Assembly: GCA_021813905.1 (NCBI GenBank)
Contig: JAKAJH010000015.1
Coordinates: 1 to 55,570 of the forward strand
DNA from: Bacteroidota bacterium
GTDB taxonomy: Bacteria > Bacteroidota > Ignavibacteria > UBA10030
Reading direction: 5' to 3'
DNA: 55,570 nucleotides
Shown here: positions 37,171-47,252 of the stretch, piece by piece
Position numbering within the stretch: the stretch's first letter is position 1
How the letters are laid out: each line of letters starts with the position of its first letter
Notes under the pieces: generated by a model
What the model was told of the DNA's origin: nothing
What the model saw: the letters and a program-made list of their open reading frames with translations, nothing else
Database searches by the model: none
Made by a program: the position numbers and the translations under genes

Positions 37171-38463
37171 ATGCAGATTCAGGAGTTCAACGTGGCACGC
37201 CAAAACACCACTCCCGACCTCGCGTCGGGGGTGGTGCCCGGCGACGACCGAGCACGCAATCTCGAGATCATCCTCGACGTCTCAAAGACGATCAGCCACT
37301 CCTTGATCTTGGAGGAGGTTCTCCGCCTCGTGCTCGATCACGCGATCCGCGTGGCGCGTGCTGAGCGCGGATTTCTGCTTCTGGCTGACGACCACAAGGC
37401 CCTTCAGTGTGCCCTGACCCGCGATGCCACGGGTCGCGCGTTAGAAACCGAGGATGCGCTGTACAGCCGGACCGTGGTGGAGGACGTCTTTGCATCCGGC
37501 GAATCGATCTGCGTCGAGAATGCACAGCTGGACGATTTTTATGACCGGCGCGCAAGCGGCCGTTCTCTGGAGCTCCAGACCATCCTCTGCTCCCCCTTGA
37601 CCGTACGCGATGAGAAGATCGGCGTCCTGTATGTCGACAGTCGTCACATCCAGGCAGTACACCGCGACGAGATCATTCATCTGTTCGAAATCCTCGCGGG
37701 CCAGGCGGCAACAGCCATCAAGAATGCGCAGCTGTACGAGCAATTGCGGAAGGCGTTCGCCGAATTGGAATCTCTGAACGAGCGGCTCATCAATTTCGAG
37801 CGGCTTGCCACCAAAGGGGAGATTGCTGCCGAGGTAAGCCACGAACTGAACAACCTCCTTGGCGTGGTCGCTTTCCAGGTCACGCTGTTCCGCCGCGGAG
37901 CGGGACGATTTACCAGGAAGGAGATGGAAGAGCGTCTTGACCAGATGTCTGAAGCGGTCAAGAAGATCGCGGTGTTCTCAACGGGATTGGCCGAGTCGGC
38001 CCATCTGACGACGAAGAAGGTCCCCGGCAATTTCAACGAGTGCATTCGCGAGGCAGTCCATTTCCTCAAGCCGCTGCGGAAGTTCCGCATGGCATCCTGG
38101 ATGACCGAATTCGATGACCGGATTCCAGTCGTTTCGTTCGATCACCAGCAGATGCAACAGATCGTGCTGAATCTGCTGAATAATGCCGTCGAAGCACGGC
38201 CGCAGGTTCAGATCGGAGTGCGCACGTCCTTCGACCAGGAACGCAACGTTGTCCTGTTGACCGTGCGAGATGACGGGCCGGGAATTGAACCGGAGGTCAT
38301 GGAGAAGCTATTCAAGGAAAAGGTCACTACGAAGCCCACCGGCCACGGCTACGGATTGCCCATCTGTCGGAAGATCGTGGAAAACCTGGGCGGGACGATC
38401 CAGGCTGCTTCGGAGCAAGGCCGAGGGGCGGAATTCCGCATCGATATCCCGATCGATGGGTAG
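37171..38463 (+). CDS. Soluble GAF-domain sensor histidine kinase
   Basis: 430 residues with no membrane segment. GAF domain (about 30-190), coiled linker (QLYEQLRKAFAELESLNERL), phosphoacceptor His224 in EVSHELNNLLG, then the ATPase boxes: N-box VLNLLNNAVEA, G1 DDGPGIEP, G2 GHGYGLPICRKIVE. The HELNN dimerisation helix is of the NtrB-like type. No response regulator lies beside it. The sigma-54 activator's receiver lacks the Asp, so the best candidate partner in the window is the TPR-receiver protein at 22806 (inference). Confidence 0.92.
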   Translation: MQIQEFNVARQNTTPDLASGVVPGDDRARNLEIILDVSKTISHSLILEEVLRLVLDHAIRVARAERGFLLLADDHKALQCALTRDATGRALETEDALYSRTVVEDVFASGESICVENAQLDDFYDRRASGRSLELQTILCSPLTVRDEKIGVLYVDSRHIQAVHRDEIIHLFEILAGQAATAIKNAQLYEQLRKAFAELESLNERLINFERLATKGEIAAEVSHELNNLLGVVAFQVTLFRRGAGRFTRKEMEERLDQMSEAVKKIAVFSTGLAESAHLTTKKVPGNFNECIREAVHFLKPLRKFRMASWMTEFDDRIPVVSFDHQQMQQIVLNLLNNAVEARPQVQIGVRTSFDQERNVVLLTVRDDGPGIEPEVMEKLFKEKVTTKPTGHGYGLPICRKIVENLGGTIQAASEQGRGAEFRIDIPIDG

Positions 38464-38638
38464 CGCGGAGGATCCGTTCGAGCGTGAGCGATCGGGCGGA
38501 AGAGACGTTCTTTGAGATTGGCCGACCCGGCATGCCGTTCGGAGCCACCCGGGGATGAGCGACGGTCAGTGAAGGGACCTTCAATGCCCCGAGACGAACT
38601 CCGAGACGACCGAACTCTGCCGCATCGGGGGGGACGAG

Positions 38639-38667
38639 TGCCCCGCGACGATCTTTGGCGCGGGGCA
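38639..38667. terminator. Hairpin between convergent genes
   Basis: Perfect 9-bp stem TGCCCCGCG/CGCGGGGCA with an 11-nt loop, in the 227-bp space between the convergent histidine kinase and M64 peptidase genes. TGTCCTTTG follows on the plus strand, a weak T-tract. The rest of this gap holds no gene I can support. Confidence 0.5.
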
Positions 38668-38690
38668 TGTCCTTTGTACGGAGGGAATGC

Positions 38691-40166
38691 TCACCGCACG
38701 CTGTACAGATCGATTGCACGAGCGATGGCCCGGCGGCAGACAAGACAGAATTCGTTCGTTGGACTCGAGATCATCAGGCAGTACACCATGGGGCGGTACA
38801 GCCCGCGGGCCGCATATCCGGCTCCCTCGAATGCCCCCACTCGCGGTTCAGACCAGTGATACGCTTCGCGGACGGAATCAATCTGCAGACGCAGGCGTTC
38901 ATCCTCTCTCTTCCACTCCGTTTCCGTTGCCCGCATTCGACTCCCCTGCCCCGAACCATCCTTTTCGCGTCGCCGCAGAGCCCCGAGGCTGTCCCGGACC
39001 GACCATCGGCGGGCGGAAAGGCTGTCCACGAGATCACGGCCGTACGGAGTGGGAACCGGGATCCCCGGCGTCAGAAGGTCTTTCCACTTCACATTCGGCG
39101 GATCCAGCAGCGCGGTGATGTTCGGTTCAAGCGGTTCAACGCCCGGCGCATAGAACTCATTGTACGCCACATCGGACGAGTAATATTCATCCGCCAAACC
39201 CGCAAATGCGTGACCGAATTCGTGCGCAAACACCTGAAGACTGGCACGGTGATCGGCGGTTGTAATGCAGTAGTCGTTGTAGATCCCGCCTCCTCCGTAC
39301 CGCGGACTGTTGACCAGGACAACGATCGCGTCATAGGGAACTTCGGCGGCCATCCGCCGCAGCGCAAAGCCATCCTCGGTCAGCAAGTAGCGATCCAATC
39401 CAAAAGCGTTGAAGCTTGACTGAAGGACCGTGCTTCGAAAGACGTGCTGCCGTGGCTCGTCGGTCCCCTCCTCCACCGACGGCCGAAAGATCGTTGAGAC
39501 GTTAAAGCGCTGCTTCAGGGATGCATACGGCTCGACGGTGAACAGCGCACCGACAAATCGGTTCACATCGGATTCGAACTTCGCTTGCTCTGCGGCCGTG
39601 TAACCCTCCGCAAGAAAGACCAGGTCCACGTGCGTGTGCGGATCACCGTTTGCGATCGGGTGCATGATGCGGTCTCCCCGGTCGGGGGATTCTCGTATGA
39701 TCCCGACGTCCCTCGGATCGATCTGAAACTTCGCCGTGGTGTGCAAAAGGTTCTTCCTGTCACGTGACTCGAGGACCACGAACGCTGCCCGCTTCGGCAT
39801 GGGAATGCGCACCGCACGTTCGAACGTCCTGCGGATCCCATTCTGCGCCGGCGCTGTGGTTTGATACTCCCCCAACATGTCATCATATCCGGCCGCATAG
39901 ATCAGCCGTTTCGTCACGCTGTCGTACACGCTTACTTTGTGGTGACCACGCTCGAACGGCTGCAGCAGAACGGCAGGATTCCCGGGCCAAATCGGTTCCT
40001 CGATGAGCGATCCGACAGTCACCTCCTCGTTCCTCGCATCTCCGGTACAAAAGAGCTCGATACGCAGGGCCCGGTCGAAAAAGAATTCACCGAAAGACGG
40101 TTGCTCCTGCGCCTTCGCCGGGAGAAGGACTGTCATCATCAGCAGACTCAACGTCCAATGTCGCAT
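38691..40166 (-). CDS. Exported M64-family metallopeptidase
   Basis: 491 residues. Signal peptide (LSLLMMTVLLPAKAQ). An N-terminal beta domain (about 20-170) and an M64 catalytic domain with PHTHVDLVFLAEGYT, YGGGGIYNDYC and the zinc motif HEFGHAFAGLADEYY. A C-terminal stretch with three cysteines (around YCLMISSPTNEFCLVC) completes the family pattern. Family founders cleave IgA, but environmental members are general exported peptidases. Start at 40166 chosen for the GGAG site. Confidence 0.9.
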   Translation of the reverse strand: MRHWTLSLLMMTVLLPAKAQEQPSFGEFFFDRALRIELFCTGDARNEEVTVGSLIEEPIWPGNPAVLLQPFERGHHKVSVYDSVTKRLIYAAGYDDMLGEYQTTAPAQNGIRRTFERAVRIPMPKRAAFVVLESRDRKNLLHTTAKFQIDPRDVGIIRESPDRGDRIMHPIANGDPHTHVDLVFLAEGYTAAEQAKFESDVNRFVGALFTVEPYASLKQRFNVSTIFRPSVEEGTDEPRQHVFRSTVLQSSFNAFGLDRYLLTEDGFALRRMAAEVPYDAIVVLVNSPRYGGGGIYNDYCITTADHRASLQVFAHEFGHAFAGLADEYYSSDVAYNEFYAPGVEPLEPNITALLDPPNVKWKDLLTPGIPVPTPYGRDLVDSLSARRWSVRDSLGALRRREKDGSGQGSRMRATETEWKREDERLRLQIDSVREAYHWSEPRVGAFEGAGYAARGLYRPMVYCLMISSPTNEFCLVCRRAIARAIDLYSVR

Positions 40167-40326
40167 GCGATCTCCAGAATGTTGACCAAGATGGCCACCA
40201 AATACTTTCCGTGCAAGTGCGGCAACGGGGCACACGACGCCTGCATCCCGCAATCCCTTCGCGGTGCCCCCCGCCGCTTTTCACGAAGTTTCAGAATTGC
40301 GAAACACGGCAGATCGTTCTGCACTT

Positions 40327-42000
40327 CTACTTCAGCCGTTCAAGTGCCCTGAGTTTTTCGATGGCGCGATTCCGGTACTCGATAGTCGCCGAATGCTGGG
40401 GATCGATGAGCAGGACCACATCCCATCGTTCGATGGCGGTCTGGTAGCGCTCCTTCAAGTAGTACTGAAGACCTTCCCGGAAGTACCGGTCCACTTCCGG
40501 TCGAAGGGCGTTCCGGCATCGCTCGATCCGTTGCTGGTATCCTCTGTTCCCCGGATCATCTCCGAGAAGTCCCCGGTACGCTTTCAGCGCAGCCAGATAG
40601 TCGCCCGTCTGCATCATCGAGTCCGCCTGCCCCGCGGCATCCTGTGCCCGCTGCTTTCGGATCGCCGAAAGCCCTGCACGCGCCTGCGCGTTGCCAGGCT
40701 GGCTGGAGAGGACGCGCTCGAATTCCCGTGCGGCATCATCCCACTGGCGCCGCCGCAGGAACTGTTTTCCTCTGTCGACCGCCGCCTGGACGGTTTCCTG
40801 CATGAGGTTCTGCAATTCATCGATTCCTGCAGACGCAACTTCGTTCGCCGGATCGAGGTCCAGTGCTTCCCGATACAGCCGCAGCGCTCTGGTGACGTCA
40901 TGACGACGCTTCAGGCTGTCGGCGATGGCCAGTAGACCTACGATGTGTTGCGTGATGCGCGCATGGAGCGAATCGAGCTCGTCCATCGATCCCGGCATAT
41001 CCGGATCGACTGTGCTGATCCGTTCATAGGCCCGCATGGCACTCCGGTAGTCATGCCGTGCCTCAGAGCGCCGGAGTGTTTCTGTCGAAACGGCGATGAC
41101 CGAATCGGCCATCGTGCGGGCGCGCATTGCGAGTTCGGGAGCCTCGTCGTCGAAGTCGTCGTATTCCGCCGCCAGTCGATATTCCCGCGCTGCCACACCA
41201 TACGCACCGGCGTCCATCGCATTCGCACCGCCGGTCGAGTGAGCATCATTCAAATCCGCCGCTGTCGCACTCAGTGAAAGACCAATGGAGAGGCTGATGG
41301 ATTGCGGTCCGGTCGCGAGTGTGGCAGTGTACCGATCGGCACGCACGCGCATGCCGCCGGAGAACTTCGCAAAGGACTGAGTTCCGGCGAGGATTGACAG
41401 CCACGGCATCGGCAGGACCTCGACACCCGCACGCAATCCGCGCGGGGTTGCCGACACTCCCGCCACCTGCACGCGAACCATGTTCGGAGTGATCCAGACT
41501 GCCGCACCTCCGCCGACGTGCACCGATCCATCATCGCTGTTTGACACGGCCACACCCGCATGAATCCCCGAGGCACGGCCCTCCGGAGCAAGGTGGATCG
41601 ACCCGCCCGCGGCAAATTGCATCCGCCCCCCTGATGTTGTCGGGAAGAGTATGGACACACCGGCCATATGTCGAGGAATGATCGCCCGACCGAAGCTGGC
41701 TCCGAACAAAGAGCCCTGCGGGTGGTTCACCAGGCCAGCCGCAAATGTCCCGATCCCCGGCTGGAAGTACGTGGCACTGAGCGAACTGACTTCCCGCAGG
41801 CGGCTCATGCTCGTCAGCAAGTCGGATTCCCGGACGGTGGCCAGTTCCGCCGGATTTCTGAACATGGCGCCGGGAGATTGCAGGTGCATGTAGCTGGAAT
41901 TGCCTAGCGCATAGTCCTCCCCTCCCGCCACATCCGATTGCGCATGCAGCGGCGGGGCCAGTCCCAGCAGCACCACAGGAATGATCTGACGTACGGTCAT
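40327..42000 (-). CDS. Outer-membrane-barrel-like protein with C-terminal TPR domain
   Basis: 557 residues. Signal peptide (VVLLGLAPPLHAQ). Residues about 30-255 resemble the PorV/PorQ-type barrel pattern (ALGNSSYMHLQSPGAMFRNPAELA, alternating strands with Gly), while residues about 265-555 are TPR-like helices (DYLAALKAYRGLLGDDPGN). The fusion of a barrel-like half with a TPR half is unusual. The ATG overlaps the cyclase stop (TGATG), so the two are coupled. Role unknown; possibly a periplasmic scaffold linked to the cyclase. Confidence 0.72.
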   Translation of the reverse strand: MTVRQIIPVVLLGLAPPLHAQSDVAGGEDYALGNSSYMHLQSPGAMFRNPAELATVRESDLLTSMSRLREVSSLSATYFQPGIGTFAAGLVNHPQGSLFGASFGRAIIPRHMAGVSILFPTTSGGRMQFAAGGSIHLAPEGRASGIHAGVAVSNSDDGSVHVGGGAAVWITPNMVRVQVAGVSATPRGLRAGVEVLPMPWLSILAGTQSFAKFSGGMRVRADRYTATLATGPQSISLSIGLSLSATAADLNDAHSTGGANAMDAGAYGVAAREYRLAAEYDDFDDEAPELAMRARTMADSVIAVSTETLRRSEARHDYRSAMRAYERISTVDPDMPGSMDELDSLHARITQHIVGLLAIADSLKRRHDVTRALRLYREALDLDPANEVASAGIDELQNLMQETVQAAVDRGKQFLRRRQWDDAAREFERVLSSQPGNAQARAGLSAIRKQRAQDAAGQADSMMQTGDYLAALKAYRGLLGDDPGNRGYQQRIERCRNALRPEVDRYFREGLQYYLKERYQTAIERWDVVLLIDPQHSATIEYRNRAIEKLRALERLK

Positions 42001-43532
42001 CAATTACCGTCGGAGAGTCGGTAAATCTCCACCTGATCCTGTTTTCCCTTGATGGACATTTTCCCCCCGGATCGCACCCGGTGCTCGTGGCGGACACGAC
42101 CGGCGACCTCAGCGGTGAGCAGCACCTCCGATGGTCCGGCGAGTCCGCACAGTCTGGATGCGAGATTCACCGTATCGCCGATGGCTGTAAAGTCCATGCG
42201 ATTTTGCGAACCGATGCTGCCAAGGATTGCGACGCCGGCCGCAATCCCGGCACCGACCTGGAGCACGTCACTCCCCTGTTTTCGTCGGTGCTCATTCATC
42301 GTGGCGATCCGGTCCTGAATGCGCAGGGCGGCCGCCACCGCATGTTCGACCATGTGTTCGCCCGCGAAGACGCTCATCACGCCGTCACCGATGAACTTAT
42401 CCACCACGCCGTGATGCTCGTCGATGACCCGTGTTTGCAGGTTCAGGTACTCATTCAGTGTTTCCACAACTTCCTCCGGAGAGTGCTTCTCGGCGTAGGA
42501 GGTGAAGTTGCGGACATCCGTGAAGAGGACGGCGATCTCCTTTCGCTCGCCCCCGAGCGTTGCGCTCTCCCGTTTCGCGATCATCTCCACAGTGGACCGG
42601 GAGACGAACTTTTGCATCTCGATCTTCTGTCGGATCTGGACCACCATGAGATTGAATTCCTTCGCCAGCATACCGATCTCATCCTTCACCCGAGTGGCCA
42701 CGGTGACCTGCAGATCCCCTGTCCCCACGCGTCGTGCCGCATCCGAGAGGACGATGATCACATGCACGATGCGTTTCGAGACAAAGAACACCAGGCCGAT
42801 CGCAACCACCGAGACGAGGACGCTGGCGAGAAGGATTGTGCCCTTCATCTCTTCGACCGGCCGAAGGAGAACCGCCTTCGAAAACGTCGCCGACGAGCTG
42901 CCGAGAAGAATCCGCCGTGTGTGCCCCCGATCGTGTGCTCTGATGTACACCGCCTGGACAAAGCGGAATTGCCCTGCGGTTTCGACCATCGAGACGGTGT
43001 CGGCAGCGGTCAGGACATCCCATTCCGCCCGGCTGATGGGATGCTGGATGCTGTCGGGAATGATGTCGGCAACGATCACCCCGTTCCGATCGACCACGTA
43101 CAGGTGCTCCAGCCCCGGGATATTGCGCTTGCCGAAGTTCTTCAGATAGTCCTGAAGGACCGGGATGGAATTCAGCAGCAGGTTATCCTCGGCGACGTTC
43201 GTCAGACTCTGTACCAGATTGGTCCCCAGGATCATGATCTGCTTGCGGATTTCGCGTTCCTGAATGCTGACCGCGACCGAGCTGATGATGAACGTGACGG
43301 CAACGATGGATACGCCGACGATGACGGAGAGCTTGACGCGGACCTTCAGACGGAGGAAATAGTCGACAAGGATATCCCACACGCGGAGCGTCGCCCGATG
43401 GGCATTTCGGGAGACGCCAATGAGCGTTCCGACACCGCGATGAGCCTCGAGCCTGTTCAGCCGGACGACCCACACATCCGACTGGAGCGAGGTTCGGATC
43501 TGGCCCAGAACCCGCTGGAAGAGGATCTTCAT
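42000..43532 (-). CDS. Membrane class III adenylate/guanylate cyclase with HAMP
   Basis: 510 residues. Two membrane helices (about 68-92 and 235-255) flank a periplasmic sensor domain of about 140 residues, then HAMP (about 256-310) and the cyclase domain: metal Asp in LFTDVRNFTSYAE, VVDKFIGDGVMSVFA with the base-selecting Lys and second metal Asp, and FTAIGDTVNLASRL. Makes a cyclic nucleotide, most likely cAMP by the K/T pair of bacterial class III enzymes. Oddity: about 65 residues precede the first helix. Coupled to the barrel-TPR gene downstream. Confidence 0.9.
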   Translation of the reverse strand: MKILFQRVLGQIRTSLQSDVWVVRLNRLEAHRGVGTLIGVSRNAHRATLRVWDILVDYFLRLKVRVKLSVIVGVSIVAVTFIISSVAVSIQEREIRKQIMILGTNLVQSLTNVAEDNLLLNSIPVLQDYLKNFGKRNIPGLEHLYVVDRNGVIVADIIPDSIQHPISRAEWDVLTAADTVSMVETAGQFRFVQAVYIRAHDRGHTRRILLGSSSATFSKAVLLRPVEEMKGTILLASVLVSVVAIGLVFFVSKRIVHVIIVLSDAARRVGTGDLQVTVATRVKDEIGMLAKEFNLMVVQIRQKIEMQKFVSRSTVEMIAKRESATLGGERKEIAVLFTDVRNFTSYAEKHSPEEVVETLNEYLNLQTRVIDEHHGVVDKFIGDGVMSVFAGEHMVEHAVAAALRIQDRIATMNEHRRKQGSDVLQVGAGIAAGVAILGSIGSQNRMDFTAIGDTVNLASRLCGLAGPSEVLLTAEVAGRVRHEHRVRSGGKMSIKGKQDQVEIYRLSDGN

Positions 43533-43684
43533 GCGCCCCGAACGGCTGTCTCGAGACCACTCATGGGAGCACAGTACGACTTAAACGAGTCAAACGCAAC
43601 GAAGGGAACCGGGAGGGGCGAACAGCCGATGCGCACTCCACGCGCCCCCGCGTACTGACAGGAGCGCGTGCAGTGTTGAGGACA

Positions 43685-44902
43685 TCATTCGTACCGCAGT
43701 GCGTCGATCGGATTCAGTCGCGATGCTTTTCGCGCCGGATAGAAGCCGAAGAAGATGCCAATCGCAAAGGAGAATCCAAACGAAAGAAGGATGGAGAAGA
43801 CTGTCACAAATGTCGGCCAGTGTGCCAGACTGGAGATGACCTGAGAGCCGGAAACGCCGAGGATGATCCCGATGATCCCACCCATCAGACTCAGCACGAG
43901 GGCTTCGATCAGGAATTGGGTGAGAATGTCGCGCTCGCGCGCGCCCACCGACATGCGTATGCCGATCTCCCGCGTTCGTTCCGTCACCGAAACCAGCATG
44001 ATGTTCATGATCCCGATCCCGCCGACGAGCAGCGACACGGAGGCGATGCTCGCGAGAAGAATCGTCATGATCTGTGTGGTCGCCGTCGCCATGGTCGCTA
44101 TATCGGTTTGATTGCGGATCGTGAAGTCGTCGCTCTCATACGAATTGATCTTATGCCGCATCCGCAGGAGTTCTTCGATTTGCTTCTGCGCGACGGGGAT
44201 ATCCGCAGCGCTCACCGCCGAGACCAGGACGTATCGAATGTTCGGAGAATACGACAGCCGTCGCAACACGGTCGTGTACGGCGCCAGAATGATGTCGTCC
44301 TGATCCTGCCCCATCGCGTTCTGACCCTTGCGGGCCAGCACGCCGATGACCTTGAACGGCACGTTCCGGATGCGGATGTTCTGATCGATCGGATCGCTGT
44401 CGGGGAAGAGGTTATCTGCCACCGTCCGTCCAAGCACGCACACCTTGCTTGCCGCTTTCACATCCTGATCCGTATAGAAATCGCCGTATTCGACCTTCCA
44501 TTTCCGGATTTCGAGGTAGTCTGCGCTGGTCCCCTCAATGCTCGTGGCCCAGTTCAGGTTGCCGGCGATGACCTGACCACCGGACCGGGCTCCCGGCGAA
44601 ATGTAGGCGACGGCCGGACACTCGCGCGCGATCGCGTTCGCGTCCTCCTCGGTCAGCGTCGTCACGGTTCCCGCGCCCATTCGGATGCCGCCTTGCTGGG
44701 ACGAACCCGGAAACACCATCAGGATATTCGTGCCGAGCGACGAGATTTGCTGCTGGACCGAATATTCAGCCCCCTGACCGATCGCCAGCATCGCAATCAC
44801 AGCTCCGACACCGATGATGATTCCCAGCATCGTGAGGAAGGAACGCATCTTGTTGCGTTGCAGAGCCCGGAATGCGGAGATCAGAATGTTCGTAATATTC
44901 AT
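43685..44902 (-). CDS. MacB-type ABC exporter permease
   Basis: 405 residues. N-terminal helix (SFLTMLGIIIGVGAVIAMLAIG), large periplasmic domain (about 45-270) and three C-terminal helices with SVTERTREIGIRMSVGAR and the closing PARKASRLNPIDALRYE. Matches the membrane half of MacB-like tripartite pumps. Encoded with its ATPase (4-base ATGA overlap) and membrane fusion partner. No TolC-like gene is present. Confidence 0.93.
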   Translation of the reverse strand: MNITNILISAFRALQRNKMRSFLTMLGIIIGVGAVIAMLAIGQGAEYSVQQQISSLGTNILMVFPGSSQQGGIRMGAGTVTTLTEEDANAIARECPAVAYISPGARSGGQVIAGNLNWATSIEGTSADYLEIRKWKVEYGDFYTDQDVKAASKVCVLGRTVADNLFPDSDPIDQNIRIRNVPFKVIGVLARKGQNAMGQDQDDIILAPYTTVLRRLSYSPNIRYVLVSAVSAADIPVAQKQIEELLRMRHKINSYESDDFTIRNQTDIATMATATTQIMTILLASIASVSLLVGGIGIMNIMLVSVTERTREIGIRMSVGARERDILTQFLIEALVLSLMGGIIGIILGVSGSQVISSLAHWPTFVTVFSILLSFGFSFAIGIFFGFYPARKASRLNPIDALRYE

Positions 44903-45693
44903 GCCGCTTCCTCCTCCGCATCAATTTCCGGCAGGGTCCTGCGAAATTCAGCGGCATTCTTCGGTTTCTCGTTGGTCCGGTCGGAGCGGATCTTCCCGTC
45001 CCGAAAGATGACCTGTCGTTTGGTGTAATCGGCGATATCCGGCTCATGAGTCACCAGAACGACCGTGATCCCTTTTTCGTTCAGCGACTGGAAGATCTCC
45101 ATCACTTCCACGCTCGTGCGGCTGTCCAGGTTGCCGGTCGGCTCGTCCGCCAGGATGATGCTCGGCGTGTTGACCAACGCGCGGGCGATAGCAACGCGCT
45201 GCTGCTGCCCCCCGGAGAGCTGATTCGGATAGTGGTCGATGCGATCACCGAGTCCGACCAGGTTCAGCGCCTCGATCGCTCGTTCTTTCCGGACTTTCGG
45301 TGAAAGCGACGTGTAGAAGAGCGGGAGTTCAGCATTCTCCAGTGCCGAGGTACGTGAGAGCAGATTGAATCCCTGAAAGACAAACCCGATCTTGTTGTTG
45401 CGGATGGTGGCAAGTTCGTCGCGGGACAGCTGCCCGACGTCGATCCCCTCAAGAAGGTACGTCCCTTTGGTGGGTTTATCGAGGCAGCCAAGCACATTCA
45501 TGAACGTTGACTTGCCGGATCCCGATGCACCCATGATGGCGACGAACTCGCCGGCAGAGACCGACAGGGACACGCCGCGCAGTGCGTGCACCTCGACCTC
45601 GCCGAGCATGTAGATCTTGTGCAAGTGCTCGATCTGAATGATCGTCCCGCCCGTCGTTTCGGATTGTTGAGGCATCGCGCCCGCCGTGCTCAA
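44899..45693 (-). CDS. MacB/LolD-type ABC exporter ATPase
   Basis: 264 residues. Walker [11 protein letters not shown]-loop FVFQGFNLL, signature [15 protein letters not shown], Walker [14 protein letters not shown]-loop VTHEPD. Drives the mechanotransmission-type exporter with the permease. An acidic tail (IDAEEEAA) extends past the domain. Overlaps both neighbours by four bases. Confidence 0.94.
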   Translation of the reverse strand: MSTAGAMPQQSETTGGTIIQIEHLHKIYMLGEVEVHALRGVSLSVSAGEFVAIMGASGSGKSTFMNVLGCLDKPTKGTYLLEGIDVGQLSRDELATIRNNKIGFVFQGFNLLSRTSALENAELPLFYTSLSPKVRKERAIEALNLVGLGDRIDHYPNQLSGGQQQRVAIARALVNTPSIILADEPTGNLDSRTSVEVMEIFQSLNEKGITVVLVTHEPDIADYTKRQVIFRDGKIRSDRTNEKPKNAAEFRRTLPEIDAEEEAA

Positions 45694-47252
45694 TGCCGGC
45701 CTCCCATTCGTCCGCCCATGAAAGGACTCCGTTCGGACTGCGCCGCGTCATCCGCGCTGTTGGTGGAGACTCCGATTACGATCTTATCCCCGTCCTTCAG
45801 CTTCGGCGTCATGATTTCTGTGAATTTCCCGTCGTTCAATCCGGTAATGACCTGGACCGGGGCCAGCTTGCCGTTTGCTTCGAGGATCCACACCCGACCG
45901 CGGCCGTTGTCGCTGCTCGGATCATATGTGCTCTTCTCATATTCGGGGTATCGATTGATGATCCCGAACCGATTTTGATCGCGCGTCGTGCGCGCCGCTA
46001 CCGCGGGACTCGAAGACTTCTGCTGGACGGCCGCTTCCTTCTTCATGATCGCCATCAACTTCTGCCGCAGTCCGTTCCGGTCCATGCTGTCGCCGTACTT
46101 CGCGCGCAACGAGTCGCGCACTTCCTGGAACCGTTTGCTGCCCCACAGCGAACCGGTCGCGCCGCCGTCCGGACCGCCAAACGAATGCGGTCCTTGACCT
46201 GCTCGTCCAGCGGAGGACACCTGTTGGGCTGCGCCGCCGAACGCCGGAGCCGCCTGGCCGCCGGCCGGGTTGGATTCGCCGTCCTGGCGGCGGCTGAACC
46301 GTTCACGGAGTTCCGCAATCTTTGCCGTGTCAATAGCATCCGTCGGCGGCTGGAGCCGCAGCGCCATATTGGGCACGCGAAGGGCGTTCTGCCGGCTTGC
46401 AACAAGGATGCGCACATTCGCCGTCATGCCCGGCATCAGTTTCAGGTCGTCGTTGTTCACGTCAATGATGACCGTATAATTGACAACGTTCTGAATGGTG
46501 ACCGGAGCAAGGCGAATCTGTGACACGACGCCGGTGAATTTGTCGTCCGGATACGCGTCAACCGTGAACGAAGCCTCCTGCCCAATGCTGACCCGGCCGA
46601 TGTCGGATTCGTCAACGGTGGTCTGCACCTGCATCTTCTTGAGGTCGTTGGCAATCGTGAACAGCGTGGGGGATGAGAAACTCGCGGCGACCGTCTGCCC
46701 CACATTGACAGCGCGGTTGATCACGACACCGCTGATCGGTGCGTAGATGGTGGCGTACGAGAGATTGATCTTTGCGCGTTCGAGCGCTGCTTCCGCCTGC
46801 TTCAGGGAAGCGACGTTGGATTCATAACCAGTCAGCGCAGCGTCGTAGTTCGCCTGGGAGTCCAGCCCTTTGTCCAGCAACATCTTCTCCCGATCCAGTG
46901 TGCGCTTCGAGTCCTGATACTGCGCTTTCGCGCGCTCCAGACTGGCGTTGGCATCGCGAACGGCCTGTACCAGGAAGGTCGAATCGATTTTCGCGATGAT
47001 CTGCCCTTCCTTGACCACGGAGTTGAAGTCGGCGTACAATCGGGAAACGATGCCGGACACCTGCGTCCCGACATCGACCGATGTTACCGCATTGATCGTT
47101 CCGGTCGCCGTGACGTACACGGTCAGCGAGCCTGTCGACACTTTGTCGAACCGCATGGTGTATTCATTCCTGTTCCCCCTGAAGAAGAGGAAGAACGCCG
47201 CAATGCCCAGAACGAGAACCGTCACAGCGGTAATGTAGATCTTCTTGCGCAT
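45690..47252 (-). CDS. MacA-type membrane fusion protein with a large Gly/Arg-rich insert
   Basis: 520 residues. N-terminal anchor (ITAVTVLVLGIAAFFLFF), lipoyl/barrel part VSTGSLTVYVTATGTINAV, a hairpin (about 90-160) and beta-barrel. Oddity: between MALRLQPP and GRVWILEANG there are about 150 extra residues, rich in Gly, Ala and Ser and including a helical stretch; the C-terminus ends [10 protein letters not shown]. Links the ABC pump to an outer-membrane channel. Start at 47252 set by AAAGGA eight bases upstream. Confidence 0.9.
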   Translation of the reverse strand: MRKKIYITAVTVLVLGIAAFFLFFRGNRNEYTMRFDKVSTGSLTVYVTATGTINAVTSVDVGTQVSGIVSRLYADFNSVVKEGQIIAKIDSTFLVQAVRDANASLERAKAQYQDSKRTLDREKMLLDKGLDSQANYDAALTGYESNVASLKQAEAALERAKINLSYATIYAPISGVVINRAVNVGQTVAASFSSPTLFTIANDLKKMQVQTTVDESDIGRVSIGQEASFTVDAYPDDKFTGVVSQIRLAPVTIQNVVNYTVIIDVNNDDLKLMPGMTANVRILVASRQNALRVPNMALRLQPPTDAIDTAKIAELRERFSRRQDGESNPAGGQAAPAFGGAAQQVSSAGRAGQGPHSFGGPDGGATGSLWGSKRFQEVRDSLRAKYGDSMDRNGLRQKLMAIMKKEAAVQQKSSSPAVAARTTRDQNRFGIINRYPEYEKSTYDPSSDNGRGRVWILEANGKLAPVQVITGLNDGKFTEIMTPKLKDGDKIVIGVSTNSADDAAQSERSPFMGGRMGGRH

